Virus record (IMG/VR): IMGVR_UViG_3300032246_000418
Location: 1 to 20,720 of that record
Strand: one strand, 5' to 3'
Length of the DNA: 20,720 nt
Origin: a virus
Part shown: positions 1 to 8,203 of the stretch, piece after piece
How positions within the stretch are numbered: position 1 is the first letter of the stretch
Layout of the letters: every line of letters begins with the position of its first letter
Notes under the pieces: generated by a model
Told to the model about the DNA's origin: nothing
What the model saw: the letters and a program-made list of their open reading frames with translations, nothing else
The model's database searches: none
Made by a program: the position numbers and the translations under genes

Positions 1-884
1 CCAGAACTTTCTTGGCCGATAACAGCTTCATGCAATCCATCTAATAATGGATTTGATTCAATAGGTAAAATGTTAGCTTCTTCATCTGTATTTCTTCTAT
101 ATCGTGCAGCATCAATTACAGGTTTAAATGATCTAATTTCTTGTGGAGTATATTTTTGAAGTTTACCATTTCCATCATAGTATTCATATTGTTTATATGT
201 TTCTGGATTAGTAACCCACTTATGTTCTTGCTCTTCATAAGATTTAGCCCACTCACTATATAACTTATCAAACTCTTCACCTGGTTTTGCATTGATCAAT
301 GCCAATGCCATTTCACGAGTCATTGGACCAGTGCCTCCAGCACCTGCCCCACCAGCACCCGGAGCGCCAGCACCACCGACACCACCAACACCCATATTAC
401 CTAATATTAATTGTTTTTGAGCAGCTGATCGTTCTTGATTTTTTTGAGCTGCTTTGAATTGTTCAATTTGCATTTGAGCATCAAAAGCATCTTTTAACAT
501 CTCAGATTTTTTAGTTCTGTGGGATTCTAAATTTTGTAATCCTTGACCACCTGGATATGTTTGACCCCAAGCTACAGCATTAAAACCACCCTCTTCCATA
601 TCGCTTGGATTAGCTAATTTAACTCTTTGATCTCTGAATTTTTCTAAGTTAGATAGAATGCTTGCAGATTGTGCTGGATCGTATGCTAGTGTACCAAATT
701 CACCACCAGCACCTTTAGTGCCTTTAGCATATGTTAATCCACCCTCTGTAGCAGGAGTTTTTACATCAGCAGCCCTAGATTCTTCTTGATATGGGGGAGT
801 TGAAAGTGGGGGTTGGTTTGAACTTCCAGCTGTTGTACTAGGAGTTAAAATCGATGATAAAGCTGATAAAGGATTAAAATCCAT
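1..884 (-). CDS. Large internal/ejection-type virion protein with putative lytic transglycosylase motif (3' partial)
   Basis: The frame is open from an ATG at 884 to the left edge, giving 294 visible residues. An AGGGA ribosome-binding site lies a few bases before the ATG. The order is a Pro/Ser-rich N-terminus (1-35), a mixed charged segment (60-115), a long helical Gln/Lys/Glu-rich stretch (117-160), a Gly/Ala linker (163-187), then a charged aromatic region. The last visible residues read AVIGQESSG, the classical start of a soluble lytic transglycosylase (SLT) domain, where Glu292 followed by Ser293 would be the catalytic Glu-Ser pair. The rest of the enzyme lies outside the window. Phage internal virion proteins often carry such a domain to open peptidoglycan during genome delivery. 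It is the last of three ejection-like genes, in the place of P22 gp16. The ORF is certain; the enzymatic call rests on one short motif. Confidence 0.6.
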   Translation of the reverse strand, partial: MDFNPLSALSSILTPSTTAGSSNQPPLSTPPYQEESRAADVKTPATEGGLTYAKGTKGAGGEFGTLAYDPAQSASILSNLEKFRDQRVKLANPSDMEEGGFNAVAWGQTYPGGQGLQNLESHRTKKSEMLKDAFDAQMQIEQFKAAQKNQERSAAQKQLILGNMGVGGVGGAGAPGAGGAGAGGTGPMTREMALALINAKPGEEFDKLYSEWAKSYEEQEHKWVTNPETYKQYEYYDGNGKLQKYTPQEIRSFKPVIDAARYRRNTDEEANILPIESNPLLDGLHEAVIGQESS

Positions 885-905
885 TTAATATTTCCCTAAA
901 TAATA

Positions 906-1961
906 TTATGGTTGTTGGAACGGATAATAGCTTGAGCCACTATCATATGAGTAATTAGAATTTAAACCTGCATTTGGATCCCAACCACCGCCAGTATACC
1001 CTTCACTTTGTCCTGGTGTCCAATTCCAATTAGGACTTCCTGTTGTATCTGTAGGAGACCAAACAGAAGTATCAGTATTTCCTCCAGTCCATCCACCTAA
1101 TATAGAAGGCCATGAGCTTTGATCATATCCGCTTGTATCAATGTTATTAGACGATCCAATATCCCCAGTAGGAGTACCACCCAAATTACTTAACCCACTT
1201 AAACCAGATCCTATAGAACTTATTCCTTTAGTAATGTTACCCACTAAATCTTTAATACCTAATTGTTGAGCTAATCCTTGAAGTGCGTTAATCTGACCTG
1301 CTAAAGGAGCTCTGTAGTTTTGTGTTACAGTAGTTGGAGCATTAACGTTTCTTAAAATTTGTGCAAGGTTAGCTACAGTTTTTAATGGGGCTGCTTGTTG
1401 CATTTCACCTAATGTAGACATAGCAGTTGTACCTTGAGTACCTATGTTACCTAATGCAGTTCCAGCGTTGATTAAATTACTTTGGTTTTGTAATGCTGCT
1501 TGCATTTGAGCTGCATTTAGATCTGCTTGGGCTTTTCCAATCGCAGTATCTGCTGCAGACATGCCACGTAAACTTCCAAAATTGCCACCAGAGATTGCAG
1601 ATGCATCTGCAGGAGAGGTTATACCTGGAAGATTTTTTGATAATTGATCTTGTTGAGCTTTAAACAACCCACCTAATGGTGTTGCTGTGTTTGGTGTTAC
1701 AGTGCCATTATCACCAATGATCCAAGGATTAGCAGCACCATATGCAGCTTGGCTTAGATAATTTTGACCTTGCATAAATGGATTATTAGGTCCACTTAAA
1801 TTATTAATTGCTTGACCAGCAACTGTTTCATTTAATCCAGGAGCTGCTGCAGCACCAGTTGTAGCTTGTTTAACAAGATTTTGTTGCGCTTGGTCATACC
1901 AAGACGGCATCGTGGTGGTTTGACTAGTGTTTCCTGATATGAGGGAATCAAATGTAGACAT
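906..1961 (-). CDS. Ala/Gln/Asn-rich virion protein, candidate ejection protein
   Basis: This 351-residue protein has no recognisable enzyme motif. Near the N-terminus is PSWYDQAQQNLV (19-30), followed by a long Ala/Gln/Asn-rich, probably helical region (30-235). A low-complexity Gly/Ser/Thr/Trp/Tyr tail follows (245-351), ending in a Tyr/Ser/Pro-rich segment. No signal peptide or membrane segment is visible. The ATG overlaps the stop of the upstream 242-residue gene in a TAATG junction, suggesting translational coupling. It lies between a glycine-zipper protein and a protein with a transglycosylase motif, so I infer a component injected with, or packaged beside, the DNA, as P22 gp20 is. That role is inferred from position and composition, not homology. 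Confidence 0.5.
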   Translation of the reverse strand: MSTFDSLISGNTSQTTTMPSWYDQAQQNLVKQATTGAAAAPGLNETVAGQAINNLSGPNNPFMQGQNYLSQAAYGAANPWIIGDNGTVTPNTATPLGGLFKAQQDQLSKNLPGITSPADASAISGGNFGSLRGMSAADTAIGKAQADLNAAQMQAALQNQSNLINAGTALGNIGTQGTTAMSTLGEMQQAAPLKTVANLAQILRNVNAPTTVTQNYRAPLAGQINALQGLAQQLGIKDLVGNITKGISSIGSGLSGLSNLGGTPTGDIGSSNNIDTSGYDQSSWPSILGGWTGGNTDTSVWSPTDTTGSPNWNWTPGQSEGYTGGGWDPNAGLNSNYSYDSGSSYYPFQQP

Positions 1962-2689
1962 TATATATTTACCTTACGTTTAGAGATCGAAATGTATTCG
2001 AGGGGACCTTTGCTATCAGGTGGAAGTTTATCAGCTCTATTAGAATATTTATGCTCTCTAATAGTTTTTAAAAACTCATCGAGAACTTTTGAACCACTAT
2101 CATTACTACCATTGCCTAATGAAGAAACAACATCGGAAGGAATTACAAATTCGCCTGTGGCAAGCATAGCTGGAACGCTATCAGATGTGCCATCACCTTC
2201 ACCTTTAACGTAGGTATTTTTTAAACCACCTTCGCTATAAAATTCTGGATTATGTTCAGTTGCAGATAGTCCACCTTGTGGTGTTTCTTCAACTGGTTCA
2301 AAATCAATTGGACCACCATCAGCATAATAGCGTGGAGCATTTGTTGCATATAAGGAAGGGGCTGCAAAATGACCACCTAAATCAATTGGAGTAACTCCTG
2401 TAGATGGAGCTGTCATGCCTGCAGTTAAATTAGCTGGACCTACTCCACCCGCACCACCAACACCACCACTGCCACCAGCAGGAGCGTAACCACCACCAGG
2501 AACTCCTGAAGGAGCATCGCTAAGTAATGTATTAACACCGTTGGCAATACCAACAGCACTTCCAATAGCGCCTAATGCTTGAGCACCCGTAGTTATCCCT
2601 AAGGCACTACCAATGCCACCGATTGCACTACCAACAGCGCCAACAGCACTGCCAATACCGCCAACTACGGCGCTTATCGCACTAGACAT
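1961..2689 (-). CDS. Glycine-zipper virion protein with conserved phage C-terminal motif, candidate ejection protein
   Basis: The protein has 242 residues. Residues 1-55 are a run of small and hydrophobic residues in GxxxG-like spacing (glycine zipper), typical of membrane-inserting helices. Residues 60-90 are a Gly/Pro/Ala linker. Two short YxxGG motifs follow (YADGG 122-126, YSEGG 151-155). Residues 160-214 form the most conserved-looking part, with GDGTSDSVPAML, GEFVIPSDVV and LGNGSNDSG, a pattern I recognise from uncharacterised structural proteins of many environmental podoviruses. The C-terminus is basic. The gene starts inside the end of the cupin-SET gene (8-base overlap) and ends in a TAATG junction with the next gene. 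A role as a small ejected, membrane-active protein (compare P22 gp7) is inferred; assembly factor is an alternative. Confidence 0.5.
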   Translation of the reverse strand: MSSAISAVVGGIGSAVGAVGSAIGGIGSALGITTGAQALGAIGSAVGIANGVNTLLSDAPSGVPGGGYAPAGGSGGVGGAGGVGPANLTAGMTAPSTGVTPIDLGGHFAAPSLYATNAPRYYADGGPIDFEPVEETPQGGLSATEHNPEFYSEGGLKNTYVKGEGDGTSDSVPAMLATGEFVIPSDVVSSLGNGSNDSGSKVLDEFLKTIREHKYSNRADKLPPDSKGPLEYISISKRKVNI

Positions 2690-3626
2690 CTAAAATCTCC
2701 TTTTTCTTCCACTGTAACGCCATAGCTTGCCTATAGTCTATTGTAATCTCATCACCATTTTTACCACCCCTGCAACCTTCAATTTTTTTAATGGCTACTA
2801 AATTCATGTTGTTATTGGGTAATAATTCCATCTTAGCATTTGGATTTAAAGAATGGTTGGTATATCTACCAGCAATCGTTCTTTTTCCATCAATCCTAGC
2901 AGGGTAAATAACTTCACCTTCTAAAATTGGAGCTGTTGCAAAGAGCCCTTTGCCCTGAATTGGCGATCTATCTAATTTTATTTTTTGACTTGGATACTTG
3001 ACATCAATATGGTCAGAAAAATCTTTTGATAATTCAAATACCAAATCATGTGTGAATCCAAACTCAGCTAATGCTTTTAAGTAATCTTCTCTGTCTTTTT
3101 CAAAGAGAGGTACTGCAGCATCAAATTTTTTATTATCATCATCAATTGCTATTTGACATTCTTCAAACAACATTGACTCTAATGTTTCAATATCTGTTTC
3201 ATTGGTAGCATAAATATTTTGCCACACAGTATCTTGTAATGCTAGTGCAGATTTTCTGCCCGGAGGAGAGACAAAGCATAATGGAGCTTTGACTTGTGTC
3301 TTACTTCCGTCTTCTTTAAAGAAAATCATTTCACCCTGTAGCATGATATTCATATGATCATGTTTATGAACATGCCCTACAATAAGGGTGCCCTTAGGAA
3401 TAAAACATTCTCTGATGTATATTCCAGGACCAAATCTATGAATCACTGGCAAATCAGCTTGTTCATATTTTAAGCTTTCAGAGATAATTAACTCTGATGG
3501 AGCGTTTGCTAAAATATCAATCGCGCTTTGTGTAATGCTCGGTAAAACTTCTTTTTTATTCTCTTCCAAACTCGGACCTCCCTGTCCTATTGGTGCCACT
3601 ATTCCTAAGGGAGTAGGAAAGGGCAT
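2682..3626 (-). CDS. Cupin-SET domain fusion protein, putative protein-lysine methyltransferase
   Basis: This 314-residue protein has two recognisable parts. Residues 65-145 look like a phage-type cupin: GIYIRECFIPKGT, a His cluster (H85, H87, H89, H91), GEM at 98-100, and a PPG turn at 121-123 where the usual motif-2 His is replaced by Ser126. A charged linker covers 145-213. Residues 216-305 carry the SET hallmarks: GKGLFA (225-230), NHSLNPN (257-263) and DEITIDY (292-298) with the expected catalytic Tyr298, so S-adenosylmethionine-dependent lysine methylation is the expected chemistry. The ATG at 3626 has a weak ribosome-binding site. A strong GGGAGGT lies 6 bases before a TTG at 3569, so a 295-residue product starting at codon 20 is possible. 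It lies between the nozzle-side genes and the ejection trio, just downstream of a repeated control element. The substrate is unknown. Confidence 0.75.
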   Translation of the reverse strand: MPFPTPLGIVAPIGQGGPSLEENKKEVLPSITQSAIDILANAPSELIISESLKYEQADLPVIHRFGPGIYIRECFIPKGTLIVGHVHKHDHMNIMLQGEMIFFKEDGSKTQVKAPLCFVSPPGRKSALALQDTVWQNIYATNETDIETLESMLFEECQIAIDDDNKKFDAAVPLFEKDREDYLKALAEFGFTHDLVFELSKDFSDHIDVKYPSQKIKLDRSPIQGKGLFATAPILEGEVIYPARIDGKRTIAGRYTNHSLNPNAKMELLPNNNMNLVAIKKIEGCRGGKNGDEITIDYRQAMALQWKKKEILDV

Positions 3627-3655
3627 TTAGCCCGTTCGTGGCTTTGTTCTAATGA

Positions 3656-3689
3656 TACTAATGCACAAATATATGGTTTTACGCCCTAC
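3656..3689 (-). promoter_or_regulatory. Repeated intergenic element, copy A
   Basis: On the minus strand this reads GTAGGGCG, 16 AT-rich bases, then TGCATTAGTA, 34 bp in all. Both boxes and the spacer length are identical to copy B (10324-10357). It overlaps the last codons and stop of the 80-residue gene and ends 29 bases before the ATG of the cupin-SET gene. A promoter or other transcript-control element is the simplest reading, but sequence alone does not settle it. Confidence 0.5.
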
Positions 3690-3921
3690 TATTTACTATT
3701 AAAGCGAACTCATGAGCCCACTCTTGCCACGTATCAAAAGCCATTGGGTTGGGCGTTGGGAACTGAGCAAACGTTGGTGTCTGTGTAATATTTAATGCGG
3801 TATGTTGCCAATTATCTTCTGTATTATATGCTATAGCTTCTTGACCATAATACAATACTAGGTTACCATTATAGTCTTCCCAGCTAGAATAATCTGGATG
3901 GAATGGGAAGAACTGAGCCAT
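3679..3921 (-). CDS. Small aromatic-rich tail-associated protein, unknown function
   Basis: This 80-residue acidic protein is unusually rich in Trp, Tyr and Phe (FFPFHPDYSSWEDYNGNLVLYY near the start in essence, and WQEWAHEFALIVN near the end). I do not recognise a domain, and there is no membrane segment or signal. The ATG sits in a TAATG overlap with the stop of the 796-residue nozzle-like gene, so the two are probably translated in a coupled way. A structural partner of the tail tip is the natural guess. Its last codons overlap repeated element copy A. Confidence 0.6.
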   Translation of the reverse strand: MAQFFPFHPDYSSWEDYNGNLVLYYGQEAIAYNTEDNWQHTALNITQTPTFAQFPTPNPMAFDTWQEWAHEFALIVNSRA

Positions 3922-6311
3922 TATGGTCTCTCGTCGCCAAATTCCACAGTAGCTAAAACACGACCCATTTCATAATTACCATCAAGATCGTTAGATTCAA
4001 ATTTAAGTTTTAACTCACGGCTTTCTAAACGTAAGTCAATCTTCTCTGTGGTAGATTCAAAAGGGAAATTACCTAATACAGTCTCAGGGCTTGCTGCAAA
4101 TTTCTTACCTAAAACAATCATATTTAATGTACCATCCTGTACAAAATCTGGCTCAATACGTCTAAGATGTAGACGTCTATTGACACCCGGTGTTGCAGCA
4201 CCTGATGGTGATCCACCCACCCAGCTTAAATCGCATGTTGTAAAGCTTGAGTAGATAGCATTAATCTTGGTTAAGGAAACTTCATTTAATCCGATTTCAT
4301 GTTGCCAGATAGAGTATCCGCCAGCTACTGGGTATACTAAAGTTCCTGCAGCCGGAGTAGTTCCAAATGATGTTAAAACAGTAACTAAAGTAACACCTGT
4401 AGCACCTATGGTGGCATTATAAATGTGGGAGCTTGATGCTACTTGATATTTTGCAGCATTTTCGTCGGTATTAGATAATGTCACCCAGCTACTTGGCGGA
4501 AATGCAGGTGTCATATCACCAGTTAAATAAAACTGGAATGCCGTAGGTGCTGCTAAACTGGCGGGATTTGTAACTACTGTATATGATCTACCATAAGTAA
4601 CATCATAATTCCAAGATCCGAAAATAGGTGTTGGGAACACTTCAGAAGTATATCCTGAAGATCTTTGAGCGCCCACAGCAGATCCTGCATCGTACCAGAT
4701 CTTATCTTTGGTATTGTAAATAATAGCATCTGTGCACTCAGTAGCACTGCCTCTTGGATAGAAGAACCAGATTTCATTATATCTTGGAACCTTAGTCGCC
4801 CATACTTTTTGACGTTGTAAGAAGTTAAGGTTATCAAATAACCAGTTTACGTTCTTATCATTTGGCAATACTTGTACAACACCATTGTATACATAGAATC
4901 GATCAACACCCATCCAGTAATATAGTCCGTCCATTTCAACAACTGCGCTTGATGACATGATGGAAATTTGACTTGAAACAATATCGTAGTTCCAATAAAT
5001 AGGTGGATTGTTAACAAAAGAAACACGGATTAAGCTGTCTGTTGCCCAGAATAAACCTGATGGTGATGCAGTACCACCTCTTAAAGGCATACCTTTAACA
5101 ATCTTACCTGTTGCTACGTTGACCTGATTGGCAAATGTACCGTTCCAGTCTGTAAAGGTTTGAGCTGTATAGGTTGAGCTTACATTGTTATTAGCAATAA
5201 AACCATTAGATCCATAAGCAAATATGAATGGATGAAGCATACAAACACCACCATCTACTGCAATAGGTTGGTATGTAGGTCCAGTTCCTGTGCTGTCAGA
5301 TAATCCTGTAAAATTCCAATTGTTTGAAGAATCTGGTGTAATAGCTCCATAATAAACTTGCGTTTTTACGGCGTTATCAATGTTTGTTAAGTTAAGACCA
5401 GGATGTGCAATAAGATTTAATGCGCCACCTACAGGGTTATATTGGAAGTCAAACTGCCATAATAAGTTATCATTAGCTGCAAAGTTATAGTTATCTAAAT
5501 AGACAGTAGCTAAATTACCAGTAATATTTGGAGTAAATGTAACAACTGTTGTTGTTCCTGTAAAATTAGATGTTGTTACGGTGTATTGAGTGGCAGTTGA
5601 TGTTTGATTAAATACAATCTTAGATCCAGCGGATATACTGTTAATTGTAATACTAAAACCAGATCCAGTGCCACCGATGGAAGCTGCTGGGCAAGTTAAC
5701 ACAGAACCAATAGAATTAAATCCGGTACCTGTTGATGTAAGTGTTACTGATGTAACTGCTCCACCAGAAACGACAATGGTGGCTTTGGGATATGTTGTAG
5801 CAGTAGGTCCTGAACTATATGTTAATTGTACATTAGCATATGTGCCTGTTGTATATAAAGAACCACCTACTAAAGATGTAAATCCAAGAGCACCGCCGCT
5901 ATAGAAAGCAGTTGTTAGATCTTTTGTGCTTGTGATTGTAAGTGTATTTGTAGTGTTTGAAGTGATACTAAAAGGTGAGTATCCTTTTAAAAATGTAGCA
6001 GTGTACGGTCCAGAACCTGAACCCAAAGATTGACCTGTTGTAAATATATCTAATCCAGTTTTGTTTCCAGAAAAGATATAGTTAAGGCCATTGTATGAAT
6101 TCATGGTCATGCCACGAGGCACACCATTGAATGTAGTAAATAGCTGAGTGTATCCGCCTATCTTTTTTGGAACACCACGTTGGAATCTACACCAAACAGC
6201 ATCCGGACATTCTGATGATTCAAATGAAGTACCATCTCGTTTTATACCCGGCTTTAAAAAGAGGGTGTAGATTTGATTGTACTGTGGCTCTCCCTGTTGT
6301 TGATCAGCCAT
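3921..6311 (-). CDS. Nozzle-like tail protein (P22 gp10 type, inferred) with inserted beta domain
   Basis: The protein has 796 residues. The N-terminus holds a signature I associate with podovirus tail nozzle or stabilisation proteins: WCRFQRGVPKKIGGY (40-54) followed by GVPRGM (63-68). Many aromatic beta-strand repeats follow, such as GLYYWMGVDRFYVYNG (462-477) and RYNEIWFFYPRG (510-521), like a beta-propeller. A C-terminal beta region ends in GRVLATVEFGDERP. Residues about 146-236 are a Gly/Thr/Ser-rich domain clearly related to one in the 247-residue fibre protein (see findings). A second possible insertion is at about 588-665. It starts 2 bases after the stop of the 421-residue gene. The gp10-like assignment comes from gene order and local motifs, so it is moderate. 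Confidence 0.6.
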   Translation of the reverse strand: MADQQQGEPQYNQIYTLFLKPGIKRDGTSFESSECPDAVWCRFQRGVPKKIGGYTQLFTTFNGVPRGMTMNSYNGLNYIFSGNKTGLDIFTTGQSLGSGSGPYTATFLKGYSPFSITSNTTNTLTITSTKDLTTAFYSGGALGFTSLVGGSLYTTGTYANVQLTYSSGPTATTYPKATIVVSGGAVTSVTLTSTGTGFNSIGSVLTCPAASIGGTGSGFSITINSISAGSKIVFNQTSTATQYTVTTSNFTGTTTVVTFTPNITGNLATVYLDNYNFAANDNLLWQFDFQYNPVGGALNLIAHPGLNLTNIDNAVKTQVYYGAITPDSSNNWNFTGLSDSTGTGPTYQPIAVDGGVCMLHPFIFAYGSNGFIANNNVSSTYTAQTFTDWNGTFANQVNVATGKIVKGMPLRGGTASPSGLFWATDSLIRVSFVNNPPIYWNYDIVSSQISIMSSSAVVEMDGLYYWMGVDRFYVYNGVVQVLPNDKNVNWLFDNLNFLQRQKVWATKVPRYNEIWFFYPRGSATECTDAIIYNTKDKIWYDAGSAVGAQRSSGYTSEVFPTPIFGSWNYDVTYGRSYTVVTNPASLAAPTAFQFYLTGDMTPAFPPSSWVTLSNTDENAAKYQVASSSHIYNATIGATGVTLVTVLTSFGTTPAAGTLVYPVAGGYSIWQHEIGLNEVSLTKINAIYSSFTTCDLSWVGGSPSGAATPGVNRRLHLRRIEPDFVQDGTLNMIVLGKKFAASPETVLGNFPFESTTEKIDLRLESRELKLKFESNDLDGNYEMGRVLATVEFGDERP
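5607..5873 (-). repeat. Shared beta-domain module, copy in nozzle-like protein
   Basis: This segment encodes residues 147-235 of the 796-residue protein. It matches residues 89-177 of the 247-residue protein (14403-14669) at LVxGSxYTxGTYxNVxLxYxSGPT, then at SGGAVTSVTL, and finally at IGGTGSGFSITI. The two are clearly homologous at protein level and more weakly so in DNA. Confidence 0.75.
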
Positions 6312-6313
6312 GT

Positions 6314-7579
6314 TTAGAACGTTCCGCCTTGAATTCCGCCTGTTGCAGTAAATAAAGCTGGTGTTGTTACTTGAGGATTTGAAATACTAGTATAATCAAG
6401 TCTTAGTATATTTTGACTATTTGCTGAAAATCCTAAAACACTAGTACCCACAAGATACATACCTGTGTGGGAATCACTTGCAAAGTAATATGACGGAGAA
6501 GCTGCGGATCCGTTACTTGCAGCAAATGTAGTAGTGGAGGATTGAGTAATTGTAAATATTGCTCCGGCATCAACCACAATTGCAACTACTTGATTAGGAG
6601 CTATAGTAATTGTTCCCGCACCACCAGAAACGTTAAATGTTATACTAATGGTTGATGATTCATTAATAAGAACATATAATTGTGTAATATTTGGTAATGT
6701 GACAGTAAGCGGTGTTGTTCGAGTTCCAGATAATGCTACATATGTTTGAATGATTGGAGCATTAGAAACTAAGCTATATGTAGATCCTATAATACTATCT
6801 AAGTCGTAAGTTGCCGCAGTAAATGAAATATTATTTGCTGTAGTCCAACCTACAGTGTAGAAATTTCCAGTTGTTGAATCAAATAAAATTGTACCTGAGT
6901 CACCTGGATTAGTAACAATAGATGTACCATCATTAATTTGATTAGATGTTGACCCATTTACTTGAATAGTTAATGTACCCGTGCCTGCATTTCTAAAGCT
7001 CATATACCAACCAGATGATAGCGTTGTATTAGCTGGTAATGTAAATGTACCTGCACCGGCTGTCCATACATATGTAATTGCACGTGATGAATCATTAAGA
7101 GTTGGTGATGATGAAACACGGCTGATAGTACCAGTTGTTGCTAAAAGACCTGCAGAAGTAACAGTTAATCCAGCGCCTCTTAAACTTGCAGCATCGGCAG
7201 ATGATGTACCTGTGCCAAATGCAACATTGTGCCATGTACCTGCTACTGTTGTGTTATCAACAAGATAGAAATAAATAGATGCGCCTGCAGCAACGGATAC
7301 CGCATTATTGCCTGCTGAATCTGTCACAGAGAATGCAACAGCACCTTGATTTCTAATAAGAATGTCAGTACCTACTGAACCTTCATCACCTTGAGGTAAT
7401 GCAATAACTAATGATCCAGTTGTTGCAGTACAATCTAAAATACGAGGTGCAGGAACCTGTGTTGGGTTAACAACAGCAGGCCAGTATAGTTGAGTATTAG
7501 CTGATAATGTTAAATTATAGTAGGAAACGTCTGTAGGTTGAACAACGGTTCCAGTAAAGGGCGAGGTATATGTTGGCAT
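6314..7579 (-). CDS. Fibre- or spike-like virion protein
   Basis: This 421-residue Thr/Ser/Gly/Asn-rich protein has alternating beta-strand patterns throughout and no signal peptide. The N-terminus (MPTYTSPFTGTVVQPTDVSYY) is distinctive and probably the attachment end. The middle has repeated hydrophobic-polar strands (residues 140-260, including the WTAGAGTFTLPANTTLSSGW region). The C-terminal part has PSYYFASDSHTGMY and FSANSQNILRLD, a pattern found in the distal parts of many phage fibres. It starts 3 bases after the stop of the 206-residue adaptor-like gene and ends 2 bases before the nozzle-like gene. This place inside the connector block suggests a fibre or collar protein attached directly to the adaptor-nozzle assembly. 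No depolymerase motif is seen. Confidence 0.6.
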   Translation of the reverse strand: MPTYTSPFTGTVVQPTDVSYYNLTLSANTQLYWPAVVNPTQVPAPRILDCTATTGSLVIALPQGDEGSVGTDILIRNQGAVAFSVTDSAGNNAVSVAAGASIYFYLVDNTTVAGTWHNVAFGTGTSSADAASLRGAGLTVTSAGLLATTGTISRVSSSPTLNDSSRAITYVWTAGAGTFTLPANTTLSSGWYMSFRNAGTGTLTIQVNGSTSNQINDGTSIVTNPGDSGTILFDSTTGNFYTVGWTTANNISFTAATYDLDSIIGSTYSLVSNAPIIQTYVALSGTRTTPLTVTLPNITQLYVLINESSTISITFNVSGGAGTITIAPNQVVAIVVDAGAIFTITQSSTTTFAASNGSAASPSYYFASDSHTGMYLVGTSVLGFSANSQNILRLDYTSISNPQVTTPALFTATGGIQGGTF

Positions 7580-7582
7580 GTA

Positions 7583-8203
7583 TTAAGGTTCCTGTATCGT
7601 TGTGTTTCGATCCACGCGGCGAGAATTGTCTTCTTTCTTCAACGCAGCTAATGAATCCATGTAGTATTGTTTCCAAACTGGAAGTTTATCTAACGCTTTT
7701 AAATAGCCTTGGGCTTGTAATAATGTTCCAAATAACATAGCCTGAGGACATTCGCGTGTAAATAAATTTTGTTGATTAGTTGAATCCAATGGTTGGATCA
7801 AACTGTAATATGTAATTTCAACTGGATAGTCTTGATCCGGAGTTGGAGCAATTGCCCAATTATTGTAGTCATAATCTGCGTAATATAAAGGTTGACCTGC
7901 ATCTGATTCAGATTGATATTGTGCAATATAATCTTGAGATCTAATAAGAATAGGTTGACCATTTGTCTTCATAGAAACAGTTTTACGCCATCTTGCTGGT
8001 TTTTGTAAAATTACTTCACCCGCAGCTAGAGTTGTTTCCACAACAGTAAGCTGTAAGTATGATTTAAGTTCTGCTGCAATTGCAGCCTCAGCTAAACCAA
8101 TTAATGATGGAATTTGAGCTACAAAGCCATCATCATCACGTTCCATGTAAGTGATGACATCAGCTATTAAGTTGTTATAGGTTTGTTGGTATGCGCCGCT
8201 CAT
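7583..8203 (-). CDS. Head-tail adaptor-like protein
   Basis: This 206-residue protein opens with a helical region (YNNLIADVITYMERDDDGFVAQIPSLIGLAEAAI, residues 9-42 in outline). A beta region has LAAGEVILQKPARWRKTVSM, then the pairing of PLYYADYDYNNW with IAPTPDQDYPVEITYYSL, and a helical C-terminus. That helix, beta, helix pattern with a membrane-free acidic start is what I recognise in podovirus adaptor proteins that line the portal exit. It overlaps the stop of the gp4-like gene in a TAATG junction. The family call rests on recalled motif patterns and gene order. Connector or neck protein is the safe statement. Confidence 0.55.
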   Translation of the reverse strand: MSGAYQQTYNNLIADVITYMERDDDGFVAQIPSLIGLAEAAIAAELKSYLQLTVVETTLAAGEVILQKPARWRKTVSMKTNGQPILIRSQDYIAQYQSESDAGQPLYYADYDYNNWAIAPTPDQDYPVEITYYSLIQPLDSTNQQNLFTRECPQAMLFGTLLQAQGYLKALDKLPVWKQYYMDSLAALKKEDNSRRVDRNTTIQEP

